From positions 54,061 through 118,060 of the forward strand of contig NZ_JAOQAH010000084.1 of assembly GCF_025963695.1 (NCBI RefSeq): a stretch of DNA of 64,000 nt. Reading direction: 5' to 3'. The notes under the pieces are model-generated. The model did not search any database and had not been told where the DNA came from. It worked only from the letters and a program-made list of their open reading frames with translations. Position 1 is the stretch's first letter. Each line of letters opens with the position of its first letter. This stretch comes from Segetibacter sp. GTDB taxonomy: Bacteria > Bacteroidota > Bacteroidia > Chitinophagales > Chitinophagaceae. A program made the position numbers and the translations under genes. This document shows positions 54,360 through 62,991 of the stretch, piece by piece.

Positions 54360-55541
54360 ATGAAACCAAAAACGCTTAGAATTTCTGTCGTTCTATTACT
54401 TGCTCTTTCCTTAGCTACCAAAGCAAAGTCTCAAACTGACAATACAATTAATGTAGTTACTTCAGCCGTACCTTTTTTACGCATTTCTCCTGACGCACGT
54501 GCAGGTGGTATGGGCGATGTAGGTATCGCAACTACGCCCGATGCTAATTCTGCCTTCTGGAACCTTGCAAAAACACCTTTTGCCGCAAGCCGTACAAGTG
54601 TATCTACCACCTATACTCCCTGGTTAAAAGACCTTGGCTTAAATGATGTGTATTTGGCATCTCTTGCGGGTTATCATAAGATAGATGACGAGAATGCTAT
54701 ATCAGCATCTATCCGTTATTTCAGCCTTGGCAATATCCAGTTTACTGACTTTGCCGGAAACGATTTGCAGTCATTTCGTCCGCGAGAGTTCTCCGTCGAT
54801 TTTGGTTATAGCAGAAAACTTAGTGAAAAATTAGGGGTAGGCGTGGCCTTGCGTTATATCAACAGCAACCTGGCAGGCGGGCAGGCGGTAAATGGAGTTT
54901 CTTATAAAACAGGTAATGCTGTTGCCGCAGACTTTTCACTGTTTCATAATGGGTTAAACACCGCTGGACAAGGACTAAACTGGGGAGTTACTTTAAGTAA
55001 CCTCGGTTCTAAAATTTCGTATACCAGTGATGCACAACAAAAAGATTATATACCTGCAAACCTCGGCGTCGGTGCCGCTTACACCTGGGTACTTGATGAA
55101 ACGAGCAGGTTTACAGCAGGTCTTGATATTAATAAATTAATGGTTCCTACACCGCCACAGGCATCTAATAATCCTGACAGCTCATTACAGATCTACAGAA
55201 ATAAAGCGGTGCTATCAAGTTGGTTCAGCAGCTTTGGTGATGCAGGTGGTTTTAGCAACGAATTGAAAGAATACCAGATCTCAGTGGGTGGTGAATATAC
55301 CTACAATGACCAGTTTTCTTTGCGCGCAGGTTATTTCTACGAGGACAAACTAAAAGGAAATCGTAAATATTTTACCCTTGGGGCAGGTCTTAAATACAAT
55401 GTTTTTGGTTTAAATTTCTCTTATCTCGTACCGTCTGGTAACGGTGTTAATCGTAACCCATTGTCGAACACCTTACGTTTTAGTCTTGTATTTGATCTTG
55501 ATAACAATACTAACGGAAGCGCAACTACGACGCCTCAATAA
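54360..55541 (+). CDS. porV: PorV (LptO), type IX secretion outer-membrane protein
   Basis: PorV is the outer-membrane shuttle that carries T9SS cargo from the Sov translocon to the PorU attachment complex. The 393 residues (ATG 54360; the GTG two codons earlier is less likely) have a signal peptide (1-25), the family's N-terminal VVTSAVPFLRISPDARAGGMGDVGIAT, ANSAFWNLAKTPF and a FadL-like barrel ending LRFSLVFDLD. porU, often adjacent in other Bacteroidota, is absent here. A terminator follows. The gene is bracketed by inverted dispersed elements. Confidence 0.92.
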   Translation: MKPKTLRISVVLLLALSLATKAKSQTDNTINVVTSAVPFLRISPDARAGGMGDVGIATTPDANSAFWNLAKTPFAASRTSVSTTYTPWLKDLGLNDVYLASLAGYHKIDDENAISASIRYFSLGNIQFTDFAGNDLQSFRPREFSVDFGYSRKLSEKLGVGVALRYINSNLAGGQAVNGVSYKTGNAVAADFSLFHNGLNTAGQGLNWGVTLSNLGSKISYTSDAQQKDYIPANLGVGAAYTWVLDETSRFTAGLDINKLMVPTPPQASNNPDSSLQIYRNKAVLSSWFSSFGDAGGFSNELKEYQISVGGEYTYNDQFSLRAGYFYEDKLKGNRKYFTLGAGLKYNVFGLNFSYLVPSGNGVNRNPLSNTLRFSLVFDLDNNTNGSATTTPQ

Positions 55542-55566
55542 CTGATGAAATAAAATTCGCAACCAT

Positions 55567-55598
55567 AAAAGCGAGGGTACATTACCTTCGCTTTTTTT
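55567..55598 (+). terminator. Terminator after porV
   Basis: AAAAGCGAGGGTA (55567-55579) pairs with TACCTTCGCTTTT (55583-55595) over 13 bp with one G-U, a 3-base loop, then TTT. Confidence 0.85.
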
Positions 55599-55649
55599 GT
55601 TTGTGCAAATTGTAAAGGCTTTTTAAAAAAGACCGGGAAAGAAAAAAAA

Positions 55650-55680
55650 GTACAAGAGTGCGACGCAACCGAAGCTTAAT
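55650..55680 (+). repeat. Dispersed intergenic element, GCGACGC core type
   Basis: A perfect 20-mer (spacer AGT) with short-form tail CGAAGCTTAAT. It lies between porV and ispF. Confidence 0.88.
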
Positions 55681-55770
55681 AGCAGGCGATAGCTAAGGGC
55701 TAAAAAAGTCCCCTTGGTTAAGGGTTTTGGCAAAAAAACGATATTGGGTGAATTTTAAAAAATTGGAGAC

Positions 55771-56253
55771 ATGTTTAGAATAGGATCAGGAATAGATTTT
55801 CATCAATTAGTTGAGGGCAGAGAATTTTGGCTTGGTGGTGTTTTAATTCCTCACACAAAAGGCGCACTAGGCCATAGCGATGCAGATGTTTTGTTACATG
55901 CCATCTGCGATGCCTTGTTGGGCGCGTTATGCCTCGGTGATATTGGTGTACATTTTCCCGATACGTCTTCTGAATTCAAAAATATTGATAGTAAGATTTT
56001 ATTGAAACGTACCTATGACCTTATATTGATAGAAGGATATCGACTGGTAAACGTTGATACTACCCTTACGCTGGAGGCTCCCAAAATAAAACCTTATGTT
56101 GGCGACATGCAGAAAGTAATAGCCGAAATATTACAGGTTACAGAAAAAGATGTTTCTATTAAAGCCACAACGACTGAAAAAATGGGGTTTGTTGGCAGAG
56201 AAGAAGGGGTGGTTGCTTATGCCACAGCCTTGCTTCGTAAGGCTGATTTTTAA
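55771..56253 (+). CDS. ispF: 2-C-methyl-D-erythritol 2,4-cyclodiphosphate synthase
   Basis: An enzyme of the MEP isoprenoid pathway. The 160 residues begin FRIGSGIDFHQL, with the Asp and His metal ligands of the G.D.H motif, continue with GHSDADVLLHAICDALLGA and end with the TTTEKMGFVGREEGV loop. Full length for the family. It leads a same-strand group ispF, dut, DUF4292 gene, envC, though dut probably has its own promoter. Confidence 0.96.
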   Translation: MFRIGSGIDFHQLVEGREFWLGGVLIPHTKGALGHSDADVLLHAICDALLGALCLGDIGVHFPDTSSEFKNIDSKILLKRTYDLILIEGYRLVNVDTTLTLEAPKIKPYVGDMQKVIAEILQVTEKDVSIKATTTEKMGFVGREEGVVAYATALLRKADF

Positions 56254-56297
56254 CATTCTGCTGTATAACTTACAAATCATCTCTTAATCTCAGTAAT

Positions 56298-56305
56298 TAC
56301 ATTTG
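56298..56305 (+). promoter_or_regulatory. -7 box of dut
   Basis: TACATTTG ends 6 bases before the GTG start at 56312 and overlaps the alternative TTG start at 56303, which argues against the TTG. No -33 element is clear. Confidence 0.35.
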
Positions 56306-56311
56306 CCTCAA

Positions 56312-56755
56312 GTGCATAAAGTTTCAATTAACATAATCAACAGGTCTGCCAACCCACTACCATCTTACGCAACAGAAGGGTCTTCGGGGATGGATTTAAG
56401 AGCCAATATTGAAGAAGAAATAGTTTTAAACCCTTTGGAACGGACATTGGTGCCGACAGGTTTATTTATTGAATTGCCGTTAGGCTACGAAGCGCAGGTG
56501 CGCCCAAGAAGTGGCCTTGCTATAAAGCAAGGGATTACTTGTCTCAACAGTCCTGGTACCGTTGACGCTGATTATAGGGGAGAATTGAAAGTGGTATTAA
56601 TCAATCTTTCAAATGAGCCTCAAACTATTTGCAACGGTGACCGCATCGCTCAGATGGTTATTCAGAAAGTTGAGATTGCCCGGTTGACAGAGGTAGATGA
56701 AATAAGCTCAACAGTAAGGGGTGAGGGAGGCTTTGGACATACAGGTAAACAGTAA
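56312..56755 (+). CDS. dut: dUTP diphosphatase, probable GTG start
   Basis: It hydrolyses dUTP to dUMP and keeps uracil out of DNA. The 147-residue trimeric-type enzyme has all five motifs: [41 protein letters not shown] and the terminal [10 protein letters not shown]. No ATG precedes motif 1 in frame; GTG 56312 gives an N-terminus of normal length ([20 protein letters not shown]), and TTG 56303 is the alternative. The DUF4292 gene follows after 9 bases. Confidence 0.94.
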   Translation: MHKVSINIINRSANPLPSYATEGSSGMDLRANIEEEIVLNPLERTLVPTGLFIELPLGYEAQVRPRSGLAIKQGITCLNSPGTVDADYRGELKVVLINLSNEPQTICNGDRIAQMVIQKVEIARLTEVDEISSTVRGEGGFGHTGKQ

Positions 56756-56764
56756 AACAGCAAA

Positions 56765-57604
56765 ATGAGACTTGTACCAATTTTTCTTTTTCTATCAATA
56801 ATAATGTGTGCGTGTGGAACTGCACGAAAAGTTCAAAATATTGAACAACCTGCTGTAAAGGTTGATACAACTGTAGCTGTTGAAGCAGAAACAAAACCAG
56901 CGCATAAGCCGGTAATTAAACCGGAGGCTGTAGCAACCACAAAAGATGTTTTTGAAAAGGTTTTAAAAAACAATATCGACTTCTCCACTTTTAGCGCAAA
57001 AGCAAGCGCCGAATTTCAACAGGGTAAAGAGGGCGGCAATGCAACCGCTTTTATCCGCATAAAGAAAGATTCGACTATTTGGCTTTCGTTGCGGTTTACG
57101 CTCGGTATAGAAGGCGCGCGAATCTTAATAACGAGAGATAGCATTAAGATGATGAATTTTCAGAAGAAGAATATTGCTTACAGAAGCATTAACTACCTGG
57201 AGGAAATTAGCGGAATTCCTTTAGACTTTGTTACGCTTCAAGATCTTATTGTTGGCAACCCCATTTTTATTGATAGCAATATTGTATCTAACAAAGTAAA
57301 TGCAAACAACGAACTAGAAATATTAATGAATGGGAGAATTTTTAAGCACTTACTTTCTCTTGACAGTAGTGACTTAAAAATACTTCATAGTAAGCTAGAT
57401 GATAATGTGGCCAATAGAAACCGATCTTGTGATATAACCTATAGTGACTATAAAAACGATACAGGCGGTTGGTTTTCTACTGTAAGAAAAATATCGGTTG
57501 CAGCACAATCAAAGCTAGAGATCAATCTTGATTTCAAACAATATTCATTTAATCAATCTTTGACTTTTCCATTTAATATTCCTAGAAACTATAAAAGGAT
57601 ATAA
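56765..57604 (+). CDS. DUF4292 lipoprotein
   Basis: The 279 residues begin with a lipoprotein signal (FLSIIMCACG, lipid-modified Cys near residue 17 or 19). A short low-complexity linker precedes the DUF4292 domain (about 60-265), whose pattern of long strands (FSTFSAKASAEFQ, IWLSLRFTLGIEGARILITRDSIKMMNFQKK, and a late ITYSDYKND) resembles LolA/LolB lipoprotein carriers. A role in outer-membrane lipoprotein handling is inference only. The envC position right after is a recurrent Bacteroidota order. Confidence 0.88.
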   Translation: MRLVPIFLFLSIIMCACGTARKVQNIEQPAVKVDTTVAVEAETKPAHKPVIKPEAVATTKDVFEKVLKNNIDFSTFSAKASAEFQQGKEGGNATAFIRIKKDSTIWLSLRFTLGIEGARILITRDSIKMMNFQKKNIAYRSINYLEEISGIPLDFVTLQDLIVGNPIFIDSNIVSNKVNANNELEILMNGRIFKHLLSLDSSDLKILHSKLDDNVANRNRSCDITYSDYKNDTGGWFSTVRKISVAAQSKLEINLDFKQYSFNQSLTFPFNIPRNYKRI

Positions 57605-57650
57605 TTGTAGGTTTTTTATATTGTTAAACCTGGAATAAAAAAAATTAGGC

Positions 57651-59051
57651 ATGATCAAAAAAGTAATTTTCCTGTTTCTTTTCTCTTTATTTTCTGTACT
57701 GTCGTTTGCTCAACAAACCAAGGAAGAATTGCAGCGAAAACAGCAGGACTTATTGAAAGAGATCAGGGATTTAAATGCGAGTTTAAAAAATATCAGGAAT
57801 AACAAAAACCGGTCTTTAGCTAATTATAATCTTGTAAAAAGAAAAATTGCAGCCCGTGAAGAACTGATACAAAATATTAATAAAGATCTGCGGATACTGG
57901 ATAATAACATTTATAAAAATACACTTGAGATAAGCCGCCTTAGAAAAGAGCTGGATACGCTAAAAAGGGAGTATGCAAGAAGCCTTCTTTTTGCATATAA
58001 AAACAGGAGTAATTACGATTACCTCAATTTTATTTTCTCTGCATCAACTTTTAATGATGCTATTAAGAGAATCACTTATTTAAAAAGTTACCGTCAATAC
58101 AGGGAGCAGCAGGTTGCCAACATCGAGAAAACCCAGGACTTAATTAGTGATAAGATAGCTACTTTAAATTCTACAAAAAATGAAAAGAGCATGGCTCTGC
58201 AGGTTCAAAACAACCAGTTGAAAGATTTGGAAGTTGATAAGAAAGAGCAGAACGAGGAAGTTAACAAGCTGAAGACAAAGGAGAATGAATTTGCCAAAGA
58301 GATCAGGAAAAGAGAAAATGACAGGAGGCAAATGCAGGCTGCTATAAGTGCAATTATCAAACGTGAACTTGCTGAAGCAAGAAAGAAGGCTGAGGCGCTT
58401 GCAAAACAAAAGCGAGCTGCCGAAGATGAGCGGAGAAAAAGAGTGGCAGAACAGCAAAGACAGGAGCGGTTGGCCAGACAGCAGGCAGCGGCTAACAATG
58501 GTAGTAATACTGCTGGTACAAAAGCTCCAGCTGCTCAATCCGAGGCTGCCGATGACCCCTCGGTTGGAGTGGTTACCACTAAGCCAAAGACTAACCGTGT
58601 ATATAGTGATCTTGAAACTACTGACGAGGGAAGAGCATTGTCAATAAATTTTGAAGGGCGCCGCGGAAGTTTACCATGGCCGGTAGACGCAGGTGTGCCC
58701 ACGATACATTTTGGATCTTATACCATTCCCGGAACGCAATTGAGAGGTAAGAGCGACGGTTTAACGATTGCAGTTCCGTTAGGTGCTTCAGTAAAAGCTG
58801 TTGCTGATGGGGAGGTTTCTTCTGTTTTCGACCTGGGTGGCGAACAGGTGGTTACTGTTAGACATGGTAAATACTTTACTTCTTATAGCCATTTATCTTC
58901 TGTGAATGTAAACAAGGACCAGGAAATAAAGTCCGGAACTGTTATAGGGCGTGCTGCATCTAACGATGAGGGTGAAGGTGAGGTGGTGTTTATGGTAACC
59001 AATGAACATAGTGTTTTCCTAAACCCCGAACAATGGCTGAGAAGAAAATAA
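57651..59051 (+). CDS. envC: EnvC-like murein hydrolase activator
   Basis: The 466 residues have a signal peptide (1-20), a long coiled coil (about 21-275, from TKEELQRKQQDLLKEIRDL to a Lys/Arg/Gln-rich end), a linker, and a LytM (M23) domain (about 325-466). The LytM domain lacks the usual zinc motifs: no H-x-x-x-D near GLTIAVPLGA, and VVFMVTNEH where H-x-H is expected. This fits EnvC, which activates amidases instead of cutting peptidoglycan itself. It should act in the periplasm during cell division. Confidence 0.92.
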   Translation: MIKKVIFLFLFSLFSVLSFAQQTKEELQRKQQDLLKEIRDLNASLKNIRNNKNRSLANYNLVKRKIAAREELIQNINKDLRILDNNIYKNTLEISRLRKELDTLKREYARSLLFAYKNRSNYDYLNFIFSASTFNDAIKRITYLKSYRQYREQQVANIEKTQDLISDKIATLNSTKNEKSMALQVQNNQLKDLEVDKKEQNEEVNKLKTKENEFAKEIRKRENDRRQMQAAISAIIKRELAEARKKAEALAKQKRAAEDERRKRVAEQQRQERLARQQAAANNGSNTAGTKAPAAQSEAADDPSVGVVTTKPKTNRVYSDLETTDEGRALSINFEGRRGSLPWPVDAGVPTIHFGSYTIPGTQLRGKSDGLTIAVPLGASVKAVADGEVSSVFDLGGEQVVTVRHGKYFTSYSHLSSVNVNKDQEIKSGTVIGRAASNDEGEGEVVFMVTNEHSVFLNPEQWLRRK

Positions 59052-59149
59052 ATTGGTGAGCTTACCCAAGTTCAAACCAGCATTATTTCAACTTGTCTCA
59101 TTTTAAAAGTTATATCAAACTTCTTTATCCGTTCAGGTAATAATACTTT

Positions 59150-61513
59150 ATGCTTACATTTTTTCGACCAGGTTTCTTAGTGCTGGTTTTGTTTTTATTT
59201 TCTGACATCACCAGCTCAGCTCAACCATCGACCACAAAAGTCTTAACCGCCGCAGACTATCAGCGCGCAGAAAAAATGATGGCTTACAATACAAGCCCTC
59301 TGGTTGATCACAACAACGTACGACCAAACTGGCTGCCAGGTGAACGATTTTGGTATAGGGTGTTAACCGCACAAGGAAGTGAATTTGTGATCGTCGATCC
59401 TGCTCGCGGTACCCGAAGTGCTGCTTTTGATCACCAGAAACTTGCCGCTGCACTTTCTGCTGCTTCCGGAGAAAAGTTTGAAGCCTGGCGCCTTCCGTTT
59501 TCAACCATTAACTATTTACCCGGCGGAAAGTCGATCACCTTTTCAGCAGCCAGGAAAAATTGGACATATAATCCTGAAACTAATACTGTTGCCGTAAATA
59601 GTGCTCCGGTTGAAGCCGCCACCACCCGCTCAGGAAGATCTAGCGCAATGTCGTTGTCACCAGACGGAAAACGGGCAGCTTTTATCCGAAACTATAATTT
59701 ATGGGTACGCGACATGGAGACAAGCAAAGAAACCCAGCTGACTACAGATGGGATAAAAAACTTTGGGTATGCTACAGATAATGCAGGATGGAAAAGGAGT
59801 GAGAGCCCGATTGTTGCCTGGTCGCCGGACTCGAAAAAGATTGCGACTTATCAACAGGATGAAAGAAATGTAAGTGATATGTATTTGGTGACTACGAATG
59901 TAGGCAAGCCAAAACTGGAAGCATGGAAGTACCCGCTTCCGGGGGATAAGGACGTTGCCACCATTCATAGAGTAATTATTGAAATTGACAATCCTAAAGT
60001 AATTCGTCTTAAGCTACCACCTGACCCTCACCGTGGTACACTTTGCGATGACATCTCGTGTGCGGGAAATGAATTTGGTGATGTAGAATGGAATAGCGAT
60101 GCTACCCGTTTGGCTTTCGTCTCTACTTCGCGCGATCACAAGGAAGAAAAGCTTTTTATAGCAGATGCGGCAACAGGTAATCTTCGGGAAGTTTTCCAGG
60201 AAAGGGTAGCAACTCAATTTGAATCCGGACAAGGCAGCAGTAACTGGCGATTTCTTGCTGCTTCAAACGAAATTATTTGGTATTCGGAGCGTGATAATTG
60301 GGGACACCTTTACTTGTATGATGCGGCAACGGGCAAACTAAAAAACCAGGTTACAAAAGGCGATTGGACGATAACCAGGTTGCTTAAAGTGGATGAAAAA
60401 AATAGAACACTTTACTTTTTAGCAGGTGGAAGAGAACAGGGGCGAAACCCATATTTTAGTCATTTATACAAAGTGAAGTTCGATGGCAAAGGGCTTACGT
60501 TACTGACGCCAGAGGATGGAAACCACCAGGTTACTTTATCCCCTTCCGGTCGCTATTTCGTCGACAACTATTCGAAGCAGGATGTACCTCCGGTAATCGT
60601 GTTACGAAATACTGATGGTAAACTGGTATCGCACCTTGAGAAAGCAGATATTTCCCGATTAACAGCAACAGGCTGGAAGCCGCCAACTCCAATTGTTGTA
60701 AAGGCGAAAGATGGGCAGACAGATTTATACGGGCTAATGTTTACGCCGTCAAACCTTGACCCCAATAAAAAATATCCTATTATTAATTATATCTATCCGG
60801 GACCGCAAGGAGGAAGTATCCGTAGTTGGTCTTTTGAAGTGGCCAACGGAGATAACCAGGCACTTGCAGAATTGGGTTTTGTGGTGGTAGCTATTGAAGG
60901 TAGTTGTAATCCCTTGCGTTCAAAAAGTTTCCATGACGTGTGCTATGGAAATATGGCAGAGAATACGTTGCCCGATCAAATTACCGGCATGAAACAATTG
61001 GCTGCAAAATATCCTTACATAGATCTTGATAAAGTTGGTATATGGGGTCACTCTGGTGGTGGTTACGCAACCGCCGCAGCAATGTTCCGCTTTCCTGAGT
61101 TCTTTAAAGTGGGTATCTCCGAGTCGGGTAACCATGAAAATCGCAACTACGAAGATGACTGGGGTGAAAGATATATCGGCTTGCTTACTACCGGTCCTGA
61201 TGGAAAATCAAATTACGAAGCACAGGCAAATCAGAACTACGCAAAAAACCTGAAAGGTAAATTGATGCTTGCACACGGTATGATGGATGACAACGTTCCT
61301 CCATACAATACCTTGCTGGTAGTGGAAGCGTTAAACAAGGCAAACAAAGATTATGACTTAGTAATTTTTCCTAACAGCCGTCATGGTTATGGAGAGTATT
61401 CATATTACATGACCCGTCGTCGCTGGGATTATTTTGTAAAGAATTTGTTGGGCGCTACTCCGCCCCAGGAATATGAGTTAAAGCCTAAACAAGATACGCG
61501 TAGTGCGATGTAA
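59150..61513 (+). CDS. S9 family peptidase, dipeptidyl-peptidase IV type
   Basis: A serine exopeptidase that removes N-terminal dipeptides. The 787 residues have a signal peptide (1-24), a beta-propeller DPP-IV N-terminal domain (about 90-500) and an alpha/beta-hydrolase domain with Ser635 (WGHSGGGYA), Asp713 (MMDDNVP) and His745 (SRHGYGEY). The spacings equal those of human DPP4 (630/708/740). It should be periplasmic or secreted. The end carries a short Lys/Gln-rich tail with no T9SS signal. Confidence 0.94.
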   Translation: MLTFFRPGFLVLVLFLFSDITSSAQPSTTKVLTAADYQRAEKMMAYNTSPLVDHNNVRPNWLPGERFWYRVLTAQGSEFVIVDPARGTRSAAFDHQKLAAALSAASGEKFEAWRLPFSTINYLPGGKSITFSAARKNWTYNPETNTVAVNSAPVEAATTRSGRSSAMSLSPDGKRAAFIRNYNLWVRDMETSKETQLTTDGIKNFGYATDNAGWKRSESPIVAWSPDSKKIATYQQDERNVSDMYLVTTNVGKPKLEAWKYPLPGDKDVATIHRVIIEIDNPKVIRLKLPPDPHRGTLCDDISCAGNEFGDVEWNSDATRLAFVSTSRDHKEEKLFIADAATGNLREVFQERVATQFESGQGSSNWRFLAASNEIIWYSERDNWGHLYLYDAATGKLKNQVTKGDWTITRLLKVDEKNRTLYFLAGGREQGRNPYFSHLYKVKFDGKGLTLLTPEDGNHQVTLSPSGRYFVDNYSKQDVPPVIVLRNTDGKLVSHLEKADISRLTATGWKPPTPIVVKAKDGQTDLYGLMFTPSNLDPNKKYPIINYIYPGPQGGSIRSWSFEVANGDNQALAELGFVVVAIEGSCNPLRSKSFHDVCYGNMAENTLPDQITGMKQLAAKYPYIDLDKVGIWGHSGGGYATAAAMFRFPEFFKVGISESGNHENRNYEDDWGERYIGLLTTGPDGKSNYEAQANQNYAKNLKGKLMLAHGMMDDNVPPYNTLLVVEALNKANKDYDLVIFPNSRHGYGEYSYYMTRRRWDYFVKNLLGATPPQEYELKPKQDTRSAM

Positions 61514-61542
61514 TAATGGAAGGCTGAATATGGGATACTAAA

Positions 61543-61571
61543 GTAAAAGTGAGTGACACAACGATATTGAG
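61543..61571 (+). repeat. Dispersed intergenic element, GTGACAC core type
   Basis: GTAAAAG, TGA, GTGACAC, AAC with tail GATATTGAG; one mismatch in the first block. It lies in the convergent gap after the S9 peptidase. Confidence 0.85.
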
Positions 61572-61630
61572 ATAAGTTCGAATGTCGGTTCACAAAAAAC
61601 TATTACTATAAAAGTGAAGCTGAAGAATAT

Positions 61631-61674
61631 AGAAACTCTTTGTAACCGGAATCCTCCTTTTACAAAGAGTTTCT
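61631..61674. terminator. 15-bp perfect hairpin overlapping the gntR stop codon
   Basis: AGAAACTCTTTGTAA (61631-61645) pairs exactly with TTACAAAGAGTTTCT (61660-61674) around a 14-base loop. The right arm contains the stop codon and last four sense codons of the GntR gene. Confidence 0.75.
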
Positions 61675-62697
61675 TAGGGTAAGCCTGAAGCTTGTTTCTA
61701 TATGTTCAACTGAATTGTTTAAAATAAGTTCAGCAGCTTTTTGACCCATCATCTGGAAGTCGCTTGATATAGTGGTGATGCCGTTAAGTATGATCTTTTT
61801 TAAAGCAGTTTCGTTATAAGAGATAAGGCCAACATCTTCGCCGATTTTAAAATTGTAGCTTAAAATCCGTTCTATTATAGTCACCAGATCATCCTCCATC
61901 AGGTTAATGTACACTTCTCCTTTTTTGATGGTTTCGCTTTCTATCTTATGCACCACCTTACAGTTAAATGCGTATTCCTGGCAGAACTTTTTAAAACCCG
62001 TTAAGATCTCAATTGGATGATAGGTATATTCAGGAAAAGTTATTTTTATTGTGTCGTATTTCGAAAGTTGGGGGAGGGCTTCCTCTAAAGCATTATAGAT
62101 GTCTTTTTCGAAATTTTCATAAACCGCGCCATAAGTACCCTTTACTTCGGGTATCATCTTATCCAACAGGATCAACTTGTCTTTTGGTATCGTATTAATG
62201 ACTTCATAAGCGTGCTCAGCCTCTTCCATGAAGTGAGGAATGATGACATAGTAATTATAATCTTGTCGGCAATTTTGAATAAGCTTTTTAAAAAGCGAAA
62301 AGCTGTTGTTGTAAATATAGAAATCAATGGCGGCAGCATTGCCAAGGGTACTTACAAAAGAATCGTACAAAATTTTTTTGTGCATGCTGAGCTTATTAAA
62401 CAACAAAAAGATCTTAATCTTTCTTTCAACATCAGCAGTTTTAATAAAATATCCTTTACCCGGAACAGATCCGATAATGCCAAGCTTCTTCAAATATTTA
62501 TAGCCCTTCTCAACCGTGTCACGCGAAATTTCAAAAGCTGAACTTAATTCATTGATCGATGGAAGCACATCATCAATTTGCAGTTTCCTGTTGTCGATTG
62601 CATTTATGATTGCATTTGCCAGCTGCTGGTATTTTGGTGTCGCTGAAAAATCATCGAAGTGAATGAGTTTATTAAATGGAAAGCTCTTGGGCTGCAT
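61660..62697 (-). CDS. GntR-family regulator with sugar-binding-like effector domain
   Basis: From ATG 62697 (MQPKSFPFNKL) the protein has 345 residues; a TTG start eight codons earlier overlaps the promoter. Residues 12-85 are a GntR winged helix (KYQQLANAIINAI, INELSSAFEISRDTVEKGYKYL, GSVPGKGYFI). Residues about 95-345 resemble periplasmic-binding/LacI-type sensor domains (Peripla_BP_3-like). This two-part architecture is typical of Bacteroidota sugar regulators. It is divergent from rhaT, so control of rhamnose uptake is likely (inference). A palindrome over its -33 box suggests autoregulation. Confidence 0.9.
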   Translation of the reverse strand: MQPKSFPFNKLIHFDDFSATPKYQQLANAIINAIDNRKLQIDDVLPSINELSSAFEISRDTVEKGYKYLKKLGIIGSVPGKGYFIKTADVERKIKIFLLFNKLSMHKKILYDSFVSTLGNAAAIDFYIYNNSFSLFKKLIQNCRQDYNYYVIIPHFMEEAEHAYEVINTIPKDKLILLDKMIPEVKGTYGAVYENFEKDIYNALEEALPQLSKYDTIKITFPEYTYHPIEILTGFKKFCQEYAFNCKVVHKIESETIKKGEVYINLMEDDLVTIIERILSYNFKIGEDVGLISYNETALKKIILNGITTISSDFQMMGQKAAELILNNSVEHIETSFRLTLRNSL

Positions 62698-62703
62698 ACT
62701 ATT

Positions 62704-62747
62704 CAAACGTACAGATTTCAACTGCTACTACAAACAAAATTTTTGTA
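62704..62747 (-). promoter_or_regulatory. gntR promoter with overlapping palindromic operator candidate
   Basis: On the minus strand TTTG (62731-62734) and TACGTTTG (62704-62711) are 19 bases apart, a complete Bacteroidota promoter. The palindrome TACAAA-N7-TTTGTA (62729-62747) covers the -33 box. The -7 box ends 6 bases before the ATG. Confidence 0.65.
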
Positions 62748-62991
62748 TTAGCCAGGCGTAGGCATACAGTTGTAAGGATAGAACGAAGCCCGGCGGCTTG
62801 AGCGTTTGACCTGGGGTTAGTCATTTCCTCATCAACAAACGCGAGGAGTTTAAAACAGGAACAAAGCGGAGCAGCTCAGTTATCCTAACAAATTTTATTT
62901 ATTTTGAATAGGCATGATAGTACATGATGGATGCAATCATTCATAATTCTATTTTTATTGCCAGCTCAATTGCCATACGAAACTCTTTTAC

